NCBI GenBank assembly: GCA_002450295.1
Contig: DJYX01000163.1
Coordinates: 6,260 to 15,465, forward strand
DNA from: Deltaproteobacteria bacterium UBA6967
Lineage (GTDB): Bacteria > SAR324 > NAC60-12
Length of the DNA stretch: 9,206 nt
Reading direction: 5' to 3'
This document shows positions 1 through 6,035 of the stretch, in pieces. Below the pieces are notes generated by a model. It made no database searches, had not been told where the DNA came from, and saw only the letters and a list, made by a program, of their open reading frames with translations. A program made the position numbers and the translations under genes. Numbering within the stretch: position 1 is the first letter of the stretch; each line of letters begins with the position of its first letter.

Positions 1-1
1 G

Positions 2-2392
2 AACAACTTGGCTCTTGTCCTGGAAAGCCAAGGACTCTATGACGAAGCGGAACCACTCTACCAGAAAGCACTGGCACTTTCCCAAGTGGAGCAAGGCACA
101 GAGCACCCAACCTCACTGGCGCTCAACAACAACATTGCCATGCTCTACGAGGCACAGGGAGACTTCAGCCGAGCGGAGCGTACCTATCAGCAAGTCATTG
201 AACTTAATAAAAAGGTCTTCGGTCCAACTCATCCAAACACGGTGGCCAGCATCAACAACCTGGCCTACCTCTACCTGATTGACCAAAAACCAGAACAAGC
301 AGAAACCAATTTTCTCGAAGCTTACGAAATCTGGAAGGAACTCTACGGAGAAAAGCACCAGGATACACTCAAGGCGCTTAACAATAGTGGCCGAGTTCAA
401 ACACAACTTGGCGAACTGGACCAAGCAGAAGAAACTCTGGTTCGCGCCCTCAAACTGCGTACTGAACTATTTGAAGGGCAGGAACACGAAGATGTCCTGC
501 GTAGTATGAACGATCTCGCCGTGCTCTACGTTGAACAAGGTCGTGAAGACGAGGCCCTGGAACTTTTCCAGGAAACACTTGAGCTACAGGGCAAGGTCAT
601 TGGAGAATTGCACCCTTACACCTTTGAGACTTTGAACAATCTGGCCAATCTCCAGCAGGAGATGGGAGATCTGGATGACGCCTACGAAACACGACAGCTG
701 GGCTATCAGCGCCGTAACGAATTTCTGAACCGAATTCTCTGGGTAGCTGGTGACAATACCCGTCAGTCCTATATCAATCTCTATCGTCCTGAGCTAGATG
801 CTTACATTCGGCTGCTAATTGAATTAGATGACGAACGCACTGCTCGAGATATTTTTGATATCAGCCTCCGGCGCAAGGGACTGCTACTGAAGATCACCAG
901 TGAAACTCAGCAGGTAGTTCAGATGGCAGACTCTCCCGAGTTACAAGTTATCACGGAAGAGTTAACCGCTGCCCGCAAGGAGTTGGCTGCCTTGACGCTC
1001 TCTGGTCCCACTCCGGAAACTCGTAACAACTTTCCTGAGTTGATCAACGATCTCGAAAATAGGGTCAACAGCCTTCAACTCCGTCTAGGAGAAGCGAGCG
1101 CTGTCTTTCGGCAGGCAATTCAGCAGGTCAGTGTTGAAGATGTGCTTGATGCTGTCGGTGAGGAACACGCACTGGTCGATTTTTTCGCCTATCGTGATGA
1201 AAACGATGAGTGGTCACTCTGTGTCATTATCCTGAATGATGGTGAACTCCACTTCTACAATTACGAAGAACTGGAGCCATTCAAAGATATGATCATGGAG
1301 TTGCGTGACTACATGATGGACGTGACTGTCATTGAGGATGATATCAAACCGATTGCCCAGGAACTCTATGAGCCTCTCTGGGATCCAATCACTGAATTTC
1401 TAGAAGACAAGGATTCGATATTCCTGATCCCAGACAGCGTGCTGAATGTGCTGCCCTTTGACGCATTGGTTGATTTTGAGGACCAGTACCTAATTGAGAC
1501 CCTGAATCTGCGGTTAATCAGTTCTGCTCGAGATTTGGTGGTCGATCCGCTGGAACCTGCCGAGGGTGATGTGCTCATCATTGCGGGTCCAGACTATGAT
1601 TCTGATGAGATCAGTAACTCTCCAGAAGCTCGTATGGTTGCTTCCAGTAAGCGTTCAGCAACCGTAAACTCTGGCATTCGCATGGGTAACGGTCTACGTG
1701 GGCTAAACTTCAGTCCTCTTCCTGGAGCTGAGAAGGAAGGTGAAGTGATTGAAGAGGTAGTGGGCGACAAGGAGCGCAGCACAATCTTTTTTACTCGGGC
1801 TGCAGCCGAAGAGAAAGAGCTGCGTAGTTACAACGCTGAGAAGGTTCCTGAGATTCTTCACATTGCGACCCATGGTTTTTTTCTGAAAGAACAGGAACGG
1901 CTGGCCAAGCGCATCATGGGTATGCAGCGTGGTAGTCAAAACCCAATCCCACCTCCAGCAGATAACCCCTTGTTGCGTGCTGGGTTGGCCTTTGCTGGGT
2001 TGAATCCGAATGCTCCTCTGTTGGGTGAAATCGATACAGACAATGACGGAGTGTTGACTGCGATGGAGGTGCTCAGCCTAAACTTGACTGGTACTCGACT
2101 TGTCATTCTATCCGCTTGTGAAACTGGCCTAGGTGAGATTCACGAAGGTGAAGGAGTCTATGGTCTGCGTCGCTCCTTCCAGGAAGCTGGTGTCGACTCC
2201 GTAATCAATTCCTTTTGGGAAGTCTCTGACGATGGTACTCAACTCCTGATGACCAAGTTCTACGACAAATACCTGGACGGTATTCCCCCACGGGAAGCCA
2301 TGCGAGAGGCTCGTCTTGAAATGGTTGAGGACTTCCGCTGGAGCAGCCCCTTCTATTGGGGTGCTTTCGCCATGGTTGGTCGTCACGAATAG
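2..2392 (+). CDS. TPR-CHAT caspase-like protease (5' partial)
   Basis: The reading frame is open from the left edge (N-N-L-A-L-V-L-E...), so the true start lies outside the window. The first part carries about six kinesin-light-chain-type TPR repeats with a period near 42 residues (nt 2-730, recurring N-N-L-A and A-E-x-x-Y/F motifs). A helical linker follows, then a CHAT domain (about nt 1355-2383) with the family's L-I-P-D-x-x-L-x-x-L-P-F-D-A-L motif. The predicted catalytic dyad is intact: His at 1871-1873 in I-A-T-H-G-F-F and Cys at 2117-2119 in L-S-A-C-E-T-G-L-G. CHAT proteins are caspase/separase-like cysteine proteases, and the TPRs usually bind a partner or trigger. An EF-hand-like acidic loop lies between the dyad residues (2033-2068). 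No signal peptide can be assessed. A terminator follows. CHAT identity is secure; activity and target are inference. Confidence 0.93.
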   Translation, partial: NNLALVLESQGLYDEAEPLYQKALALSQVEQGTEHPTSLALNNNIAMLYEAQGDFSRAERTYQQVIELNKKVFGPTHPNTVASINNLAYLYLIDQKPEQAETNFLEAYEIWKELYGEKHQDTLKALNNSGRVQTQLGELDQAEETLVRALKLRTELFEGQEHEDVLRSMNDLAVLYVEQGREDEALELFQETLELQGKVIGELHPYTFETLNNLANLQQEMGDLDDAYETRQLGYQRRNEFLNRILWVAGDNTRQSYINLYRPELDAYIRLLIELDDERTARDIFDISLRRKGLLLKITSETQQVVQMADSPELQVITEELTAARKELAALTLSGPTPETRNNFPELINDLENRVNSLQLRLGEASAVFRQAIQQVSVEDVLDAVGEEHALVDFFAYRDENDEWSLCVIILNDGELHFYNYEELEPFKDMIMELRDYMMDVTVIEDDIKPIAQELYEPLWDPITEFLEDKDSIFLIPDSVLNVLPFDALVDFEDQYLIETLNLRLISSARDLVVDPLEPAEGDVLIIAGPDYDSDEISNSPEARMVASSKRSATVNSGIRMGNGLRGLNFSPLPGAEKEGEVIEEVVGDKERSTIFFTRAAAEEKELRSYNAEKVPEILHIATHGFFLKEQERLAKRIMGMQRGSQNPIPPPADNPLLRAGLAFAGLNPNAPLLGEIDTDNDGVLTAMEVLSLNLTGTRLVILSACETGLGEIHEGEGVYGLRRSFQEAGVDSVINSFWEVSDDGTQLLMTKFYDKYLDGIPPREAMREARLEMVEDFRWSSPFYWGAFAMVGRHE
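2033..2068 (+). other. EF-hand-like acidic loop inside the CHAT domain
   Basis: The encoded stretch D-T-D-N-D-G-V-L-T-A-M-E satisfies the canonical 12-residue EF-hand loop: Asp at positions 1, 3 and 5, Gly at 6, a hydrophobic residue at 8 and Glu at 12. It lies 54 residues after the catalytic His and 17 residues before the catalytic Cys. Many CHAT proteins have a D-G-x-L-T-A-x-E segment here as part of the fold, so the acidic residues in front of it may be a local elaboration and not a true calcium site. Confidence 0.5.
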
Positions 2393-2407
2393 CTCGTCAC
2401 TTCTAAT

Positions 2408-2437
2408 AGCAGGGAGGGCTTCCACTCCCTGTTTTTC
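2408..2437 (+). terminator. Intrinsic terminator after the TPR-CHAT gene
   Basis: A perfect 7-bp stem (CAGGGAG at 2410-2416 with CTCCCTG at 2425-2431) closes an 8-nt loop, can be extended by a G-T and an A-T pair, and is followed directly by five T residues (2432-2436). It begins 17 nt after the TAG stop at 2390-2392. It implies that the hydrolase gene downstream has its own promoter or depends on partial read-through. Confidence 0.85.
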
Positions 2438-2588
2438 TCCTCTCAGTCGGCCTCCTCAGACTCCTGTTGTTGCCTTCTACAGTTCATACATCCGCGACAA
2501 AAGGCCAAAAACTTGCTCAAAATGTTGCTGGAATCAGGCAATCCAGTGATTGTCTGAAGGCATCGCTCAATCATCACTTGGAATCGTA

Positions 2589-3599
2589 ATGCTGCGCTGG
2601 ATTGGGAGGATTTTGCTGCTGGGGCTGATTTCCTTTTTGGGACTAAGCTACTGGAAACTGGAGCAAATTCGTCAACCCATTGAACTTAAAGAGATCCCAC
2701 GCTGGCAAGTTCGTGAACTTGATACCGAGCAGTGGGAAATCCAATCCATCAGTGATCCTGAACGAAAAACCATTGCTTGGTTTCGAGGAAATCCCCGAGG
2801 CCTAAGTTGTGACACTTCCATACTACTCACCGGAGTGAAACAAGGTAAGAATCTGCTGGATGGCAGTGCTGTCCTCAATGATCCAGCCAACACTGTGGCG
2901 ATGGAGCACCCTATCCGGGAGTATGTCAGTAAACAGGTCTGGCTGAGCTATGGAGTTGCTGAGTGGTGGAATGTAGGAGAGTTGATTCGTCTGGAAATGC
3001 TCCATACTCTTGGTGCCTTACAAGCGCTGTTACGTCATACCAACGGCTCTCTAGACGGAGATGCTCGCTTCACAGAGCAAGTCGTGCTGGCTGGAGGTAG
3101 CTTTGGCGCTCCCTTCACTGCAACTCTCGCCAGCTTGGAGAATGAGAACGTTTCGGGACTATTGCTGATTTATGCGTTCACTGATTTTGAAGGACTCTTT
3201 AACCGTGAGTTTGTCCGACAAGGCCGCATTCATTACAAAATGCCTTCAGAACCGGAAGGACTGGTTGCTTGGAGTAAAGATCTTGGACTACGAGCGCTGG
3301 CTGGTAGCCTCGCCTGGTTCCTTTCAACGCTTTTGGAATATGGTGAGATGGAAGCCTATCTACCCAATATTCAGAATACTCCTATCCACTTCATTAATGG
3401 CCGTGACGACCGCCTTGCACCGCAGTCTTCTTACGGTCTACTTTGGAATGCGGCACCAGAGCCAAAGTCTGAACTCTGGCTGCCAGGAGATCACATCAAT
3501 CCAGGAGATCCCGTGGCGCTCCTACAGGTCTCTGAATACATGTACGAGTGGGGGAAAGCTCAAGGACTGCGAGATTGTGAGGAATTCGACTCCCAATGA
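2589..3599 (+). CDS. Membrane-anchored alpha/beta hydrolase
   Basis: A 336-residue protein if the ATG at 2589 is used. The same frame also offers a TTG at 2550 (349 residues). I prefer the ATG because it gives a compact signal anchor (M-L-R-W-I-G-R, then a hydrophobic run to about residue 22); neither start has a strong Shine-Dalgarno sequence. The nucleophile elbow G-G-S-F-G places Ser171 (nt 3099-3101). Asp273/274 in N-G-R-D-D-R-L-A-P and His302 in P-G-D-H-I-N (nt 3492-3494) complete a plausible Ser-Asp-His triad in the expected order and spacing. The catalytic domain would face the periplasm, either anchored or released by signal peptidase. It resembles the broad family of esterases/lipases/peptidases, and the substrate cannot be read from sequence. 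Its TGA abuts the stop codon of the convergent gene. Confidence 0.8.
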   Translation: MLRWIGRILLLGLISFLGLSYWKLEQIRQPIELKEIPRWQVRELDTEQWEIQSISDPERKTIAWFRGNPRGLSCDTSILLTGVKQGKNLLDGSAVLNDPANTVAMEHPIREYVSKQVWLSYGVAEWWNVGELIRLEMLHTLGALQALLRHTNGSLDGDARFTEQVVLAGGSFGAPFTATLASLENENVSGLLLIYAFTDFEGLFNREFVRQGRIHYKMPSEPEGLVAWSKDLGLRALAGSLAWFLSTLLEYGEMEAYLPNIQNTPIHFINGRDDRLAPQSSYGLLWNAAPEPKSELWLPGDHINPGDPVALLQVSEYMYEWGKAQGLRDCEEFDSQ

Positions 3600-4076
3600 T
3601 CACTGATCAAGGAATTCACCAGGTAGAGTTGTGAACTGGAGTAGTACACCAGGGCGACCCTGTGCATCGGGAATGATGGAGAAGGAAAATTCCTGATTGC
3701 GAAAGACCTGAATTCGGCTCAGTGGTTGTTCTTCCTGAACCCAATTGGTCAGATTCCAGAAATCAGGGCTGAATCGTGATCCATAATGCACCGAGATTCC
3801 TTGCAGTAGGTTATCCATCAGGGAACGTTGCCAGGAATCCAGGCGCAGTTCAAAACCGGAGAACTCGCAGTTGCCCGTCTGGTCATCAAATTGGTAGCGG
3901 AAGCGCAGATCCTTCCACATCGGATCAGAGCGTAATTCTGAAAAGCCTTCTCCTTGACGCAGAGAATCACAGGTTTTGCGTGACTCATCCAGTAGCGAGA
4001 GTTCCACAGCAACTACGGGTACAGCGCAAAACTTCAGTAAACTCATCAAGACCAAGAAAGTCCTGCAAATTCTCAT
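3600..4076 (-). CDS. Small secreted protein of unknown function
   Basis: A 158-residue protein whose first 23 residues form a typical signal peptide (M-R-I-C-R, a hydrophobic core, then P-V-V-A before V-E-L), so the mature part of about 135 residues should be exported. The mature protein has two cysteines (Cys36 and Cys70) that could form a disulfide in the periplasm. It is rich in aromatic residues (F-W-N-L-T-N-W, R-F-R-Y-Q-F) and alternating hydrophobic stretches that suggest beta structure. The ATG at 4076 has a GGAG four bases upstream. Its first base is shared with the TAA of the small ORF just upstream (TAATG), which suggests translational coupling. I do not recognise the family. The coding call rests on the signal peptide, the ribosome binding site and a full-length frame. 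Confidence 0.75.
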   Translation of the reverse strand: MRICRTFLVLMSLLKFCAVPVVAVELSLLDESRKTCDSLRQGEGFSELRSDPMWKDLRFRYQFDDQTGNCEFSGFELRLDSWQRSLMDNLLQGISVHYGSRFSPDFWNLTNWVQEEQPLSRIQVFRNQEFSFSIIPDAQGRPGVLLQFTTLPGEFLDQ

Positions 4077-4252
4077 TATTCTCCGTCTTGAATATCCAAA
4101 AAAGTTGAAAGAACTCTCACATACTCACATCTGGCATTGCCAAGATCTTGACACTCGGCGACAAAGTAAGGGATAGTACCCTGATTTCCAGAGACGGTCG
4201 GTGTTCCCAGAGCACTCATAGTGTCAGCTCTGGTGGAAGTGAATACCACCAC
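4076..4252 (-). CDS. Small ORF of unknown function, coupled to the secreted-protein gene
   Basis: This minus-strand frame runs without a stop from a GTG at 4252 (58 residues) or an ATG at 4219 (47 residues) to a TAA at 4076-4078. That TAA overlaps the downstream start as TAATG. A GGGAG sits 9 nt before the GTG, whereas the ATG has only a weak AGAG. The product has no membrane segment or signal peptide and carries a C-x7-C pair (C-Q-D-L-G-N-A-R-C). Codon choice looks like that of ordinary genes here, and the overlap is typical of operon partners. Against it, the GTG start leaves only 29 bp to the divergent LapA-like gene, too little for two separate promoters. It could also be a leader peptide or the remnant of a longer gene. 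I recognise no family. Confidence 0.5.
   Translation of the reverse strand: MVVFTSTRADTMSALGTPTVSGNQGTIPYFVAECQDLGNARCEYVRVLSTFLDIQDGE
4231..4251. repeat. Inverted repeat in the divergent gap
   Basis: TGGTGG (4231-4236) and CCACCA (4246-4251) can pair as a 6-bp stem with a 9-nt loop. It lies 30 nt before the LapA-like start codon and inside the start region of the small divergent ORF. It could be part of the LapA-gene leader or an operator, but an arm of 6 bp may also be chance. Confidence 0.3.
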
Positions 4253-4281
4253 TGTAACCTACTCCCAGCCCCAAGGAGGCT

Positions 4282-4698
4282 ATGCGCTATCTCTGGCTCG
4301 TATTCTTCGCCGGATTTCTTTACCTGAGTATCGTTTTCATCACCCAGAATCTAGATCCGATTGTGATCCGGTTCAACCTTGATGAACTCGGTCTGAGTTT
4401 CCGGTTCGAGCGCCCAGTTTTTGTACCGATCTTTGTGACGTTGGCGCTGGGTATCCTTTTCTGTGTGGCCTACTTCTTCACTTATCACTCTCAACTCAGA
4501 GTCCTGCACCGCAACCAAGTGATGGAAGTCAAGCGCCTCAAGCGCCTGGTCCTGCTGGAGCGCAACAAGAACCAGTCTCTCGAGCAACGTAATCACGAGC
4601 TACAGCAAATCGTTGAGCGTATGCAATACCTGCTTGATGACAAGGAGTGGTCAGAGGAACCACGCCGCTTACCGGAAAAGACTGCAGAACCTGCCTGA
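4282..4698 (+). CDS. LapA-domain (DUF1049-type) inner-membrane protein
   Basis: A 138-residue protein with the classic LapA layout. A first membrane segment (about residues 3-20, starting M-R-Y-L-W-L-V-F-F-A-G) is followed by the T-Q-N-L-D-P-I-V-I-R-F loop, in which a QN pair precedes a short beta stretch. A second membrane segment (about 46-66) leads to a long charged coiled coil (about 70-118) in the cytoplasm. In E. coli the related LapA/YciS works with LapB/YciM in controlling LPS synthesis through LpxC turnover. No lapB-like gene is visible here, so that role is only suggested. A strong AAGGAGG (4273-4279) precedes the ATG at an unusually short 2-nt spacing. It converges with the next gene, their stop codons being 13 nt apart. 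Confidence 0.85.
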   Translation: MRYLWLVFFAGFLYLSIVFITQNLDPIVIRFNLDELGLSFRFERPVFVPIFVTLALGILFCVAYFFTYHSQLRVLHRNQVMEVKRLKRLVLLERNKNQSLEQRNHELQQIVERMQYLLDDKEWSEEPRRLPEKTAEPA

Positions 4699-4711
4699 TT
4701 CTCTCTACACC

Positions 4712-5317
4712 TCAGAACACGAAGTCGTGGTCCACTGTGACCATGACTTCAAGCCTTTGCTTACTATATTCTACTACGCCGCTTACCGGACGATGGATCT
4801 CATCCATGATCCCCAATTCAAATGGGTCTTTTGTAATCACTGTCCGGCGGAGCGTGTGCTTGAGGCAGGCGTTTTTCCAGCCACCTGTAAAGACTAACTG
4901 TTTCAGACCTCTCTGCCTCACCAAGTACTCACTTAGTCGCTCAGCCTGTGCATTGACTGAGTCCTGCTCTAGTGAAGGAATCACGGTCACTTGGCTCCCT
5001 AAGGATCTTAGGAATTTTGGTGGTTGCTGCTCCGTCTTTTGCAGATTCAGCAAAATCACATTGACCTGTTCCTGCAATAGTTTTTGTAGATGCTGCTGAA
5101 GACTTTTCTGAAAATCCTGAGAGTTCTTGACTAGCCTGCTGGCCTGAATCGCATATTCGTCTGCGTGGACCACTACGTAGGCGATTTGTGGACCGCTCAC
5201 TAAACCAAAGGAACTCGCTGTACTCGTATACATAAACTTCGCTAAAGCATGGATCGCAAAATAATCTTCTTCTAAATTCGTATGGAGAGGACTCCGCGTA
5301 CTTTTGAGAAAGTCCAA
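4712..5317 (-). CDS. Unidentified 201-residue protein, possible isochorismatase-like fold
   Basis: The start is a TTG at 5317 with GAGGT three bases upstream; the first in-frame ATG would remove 28 residues. The sequence alternates likely beta strands (I-A-Y-V-V-V-H, V-N-V-I-L-L-N-L, V-T-V-I-P, Q-L-V-F-T-G-G) with charged Gln/Leu-rich helices, as in a Rossmann-like alpha/beta fold. The segment L-V-F-T-G-G-W-K-N-A-C-L-K-H-T has the spacing of the isochorismatase/cysteine-hydrolase signature (G, then Cys151 six residues later, then Thr at +4). The usual N-terminal catalytic Asp-Gln motif is not evident, so catalysis is doubtful. There is no signal peptide or membrane segment, hence it is cytoplasmic. 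The coding call is good and the family call is weak. Confidence 0.68.
   Translation of the reverse strand: MDFLKSTRSPLHTNLEEDYFAIHALAKFMYTSTASSFGLVSGPQIAYVVVHADEYAIQASRLVKNSQDFQKSLQQHLQKLLQEQVNVILLNLQKTEQQPPKFLRSLGSQVTVIPSLEQDSVNAQAERLSEYLVRQRGLKQLVFTGGWKNACLKHTLRRTVITKDPFELGIMDEIHRPVSGVVEYSKQRLEVMVTVDHDFVF
4721..4750. repeat. 12-bp inverted repeat at the convergent gene ends
   Basis: GAAGTCGTGGTC (4721-4732) and GACCATGACTTC (4739-4750) form a 12-bp stem with one G-T pair and a 6-nt loop. It overlaps the last codons of the minus-strand gene (V-M-V-T-V-D-H-D-F-V-F) and begins 23 nt after the LapA-like stop. It could slow or end transcription from the plus strand, but no T-run follows on either strand. 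Confidence 0.5.
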
Positions 5318-5411
5318 CTGACCTCACTAACTCAAATCAAGAAATCTTTTCTACTTATTTTCAAAATCACATCGGCTGGATACTTCGGATAATTACCAAT
5401 AAACATTGCTC

Positions 5412-5573
5412 TCACAGGAAACCAGCTTCTCGTGCCTCTTGCTCTACTTCTTCGAAATCCTGCATCACTTTGATCTCTGCATCTTTCTCAGTATAGTTAC
5501 AGTGTTCGATCAGGTAACGCTGTAAGGCATAGGTCAGATACGCTTGGTACTCACGACTGTACTGATTATCCAT
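5412..5573 (-). CDS. Small 53-residue protein of unknown function
   Basis: A complete ATG-to-TGA frame encodes a soluble, acidic, almost entirely helical peptide. It has an aromatic-rich first half (Y-S-R-E-Y-Q-A-Y-L-T-Y-A-L-Q-R-Y) and a Glu-rich second half (F-E-E-V-E-Q-E-A-R-E-A-G-F-L). The composition and amphipathic pattern look like a real small protein and not a chance frame. The Shine-Dalgarno is weak (TAGAGA, about 6 nt before the ATG). It lies 94 nt upstream of the 201-residue protein gene on the same strand and may share its transcript. I recognise no family. Confidence 0.65.
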   Translation of the reverse strand: MDNQYSREYQAYLTYALQRYLIEHCNYTEKDAEIKVMQDFEEVEQEAREAGFL

Positions 5574-5860
5574 AAATATTCTCTAATTTTGTTTTTCATA
5601 TTAGAAACCGTCCCATCTCTTTTACCCAATTAGGAACCACAGGCACTTGAACTAGCTAGACACAGCCATTTTCTTCGTATTGTACTATTCAATTTGGTAT
5701 CGAATTGTCGACACACAGCCCCTGTGTTGCTGAATTAAGTTTTGGAGTTTAACTTGTTGAGTTCACATAACTTGGGTACTCAGGCTGATATTATTCGCTG
5801 TTGCCAATCAAAAAAGTTTCTTTTGCATTCATTTCATGAACTGGATAGACTCTTTTAAAT

Positions 5861-5879
5861 TAGCAGTTTAAAACTGCTA
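5861..5879. promoter_or_regulatory. 19-bp palindrome, candidate operator
   Basis: TAGCAGTTTAAAACTGCTA is a perfect palindrome with 9-bp arms around one central base. A hairpin with no loop is unlikely in RNA, so a dimeric DNA-binding protein site is the better reading. It lies about 10 bp downstream of the weak TTGCAT/TAGACT promoter candidate and 157 bp upstream of the H-NS-like start. Confidence 0.4.
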
Positions 5880-5939
5880 TGACTCAGAGAAAACAAGTTA
5901 CAGAGTGAAAGTAACTGATTCTGTAATGATTGCTTACGA

Positions 5940-6006
5940 ACGCTCTTTGCACTAACTTGCAAAGGATAGCGTACTATCTTAGAGGCAAAGCAAAGTTTAC
6001 TTTGCT
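5940..6006 (+). repeat. Tandem hairpins with five GCAAAG/CTTTGC copies upstream of the H-NS-like gene
   Basis: The first structure pairs ACGCT-CTTTGCA (5940-5951) with TGCAAAG-GAT-AGCGT (5958-5972): 12 bp with a 3-nt bulge and a 6-nt loop. The second pairs AGCAAAG (5989-5995) with CTTTGCT (6000-6006) around TTTA. The hexamer GCAAAG or its complement occurs at 5945, 5959, 5985, 5990 and 6000, so arms of the two hairpins can also pair with each other. An 8-bp palindrome TTGATCAA follows at 6009-6016. This could be a 5' leader with alternative folds or a set of protein-binding sites. Confidence 0.5.
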
Positions 6007-6035
6007 AATTGATCAACAGCTAACTGAGGAAGACC

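Larger units (their letters stand above)
5574..6035. other. AT-rich intergenic region with many inverted repeats
   Basis: No convincing gene lies in these 462 bases: the only ATG frames on the plus strand are 9-11 codons long. The region is visibly richer in A and T than its neighbours. It must hold the divergent promoters of the small minus-strand gene and the H-NS-like gene. A possible plus-strand promoter is TTGCAT (5823-5828) with TAGACT (5846-5851) at 17-bp spacing, which is a weak match. A nearer alternative is TTGCAC (5947-5952) with TACTAT (5972-5977) at 19 bp. A near-direct repeat ATTAGAAACC/ATTAGGAACC (5600-5609, 5629-5638) lies just upstream of the small minus-strand gene, and a 6-bp ACACAG/CTGTGT hairpin sits at 5713-5727. 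Confidence 0.6.

Noticed and set aside
2..2392. A type III-E CRISPR-associated TPR-CHAT (Craspase) protease
   Set aside because: No CRISPR array or cas gene is visible in the window, and the regular 42-residue kinesin-light-chain-type TPRs are those of the general TPR-CHAT family.
2129..2425. A minus-strand frame of 98 codons opposite the CHAT domain
   Set aside because: It lies fully antisense to the conserved catalytic part of the CHAT gene and is a shadow.
2393..2557. The gene 1 frame stays open after its TAG for 54 codons, suggesting stop-codon read-through or a further small ORF
   Set aside because: The stretch contains a perfect terminator hairpin with a T-run, and the CHAT domain is already complete at the TAG, so coding here is unlikely.
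2589..3599. A bacterial gasdermin next to a CHAT protease
   Set aside because: The neighbouring protein has a GxSxG elbow and an Asp/His pair in alpha/beta-hydrolase order, not a gasdermin-type fold.
3172..3606. A plus-strand frame of 144 codons inside the hydrolase gene
   Set aside because: It overlaps the conserved Asp and His motifs of the hydrolase in another frame; its own product shows no pattern.
4941..5327. A long minus-strand frame overlapping the 201-residue protein gene
   Set aside because: Its translation is rich in Arg/Ser with no fold-like pattern, while the other frame shows strand-helix alternation and a proper ribosome binding site.
5713..5727. ACACAG-CCC-CTGTGT hairpin as a terminator
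   Set aside because: The stem is only 6 bp and no T-run follows, so it is noted only as part of the intergenic region.
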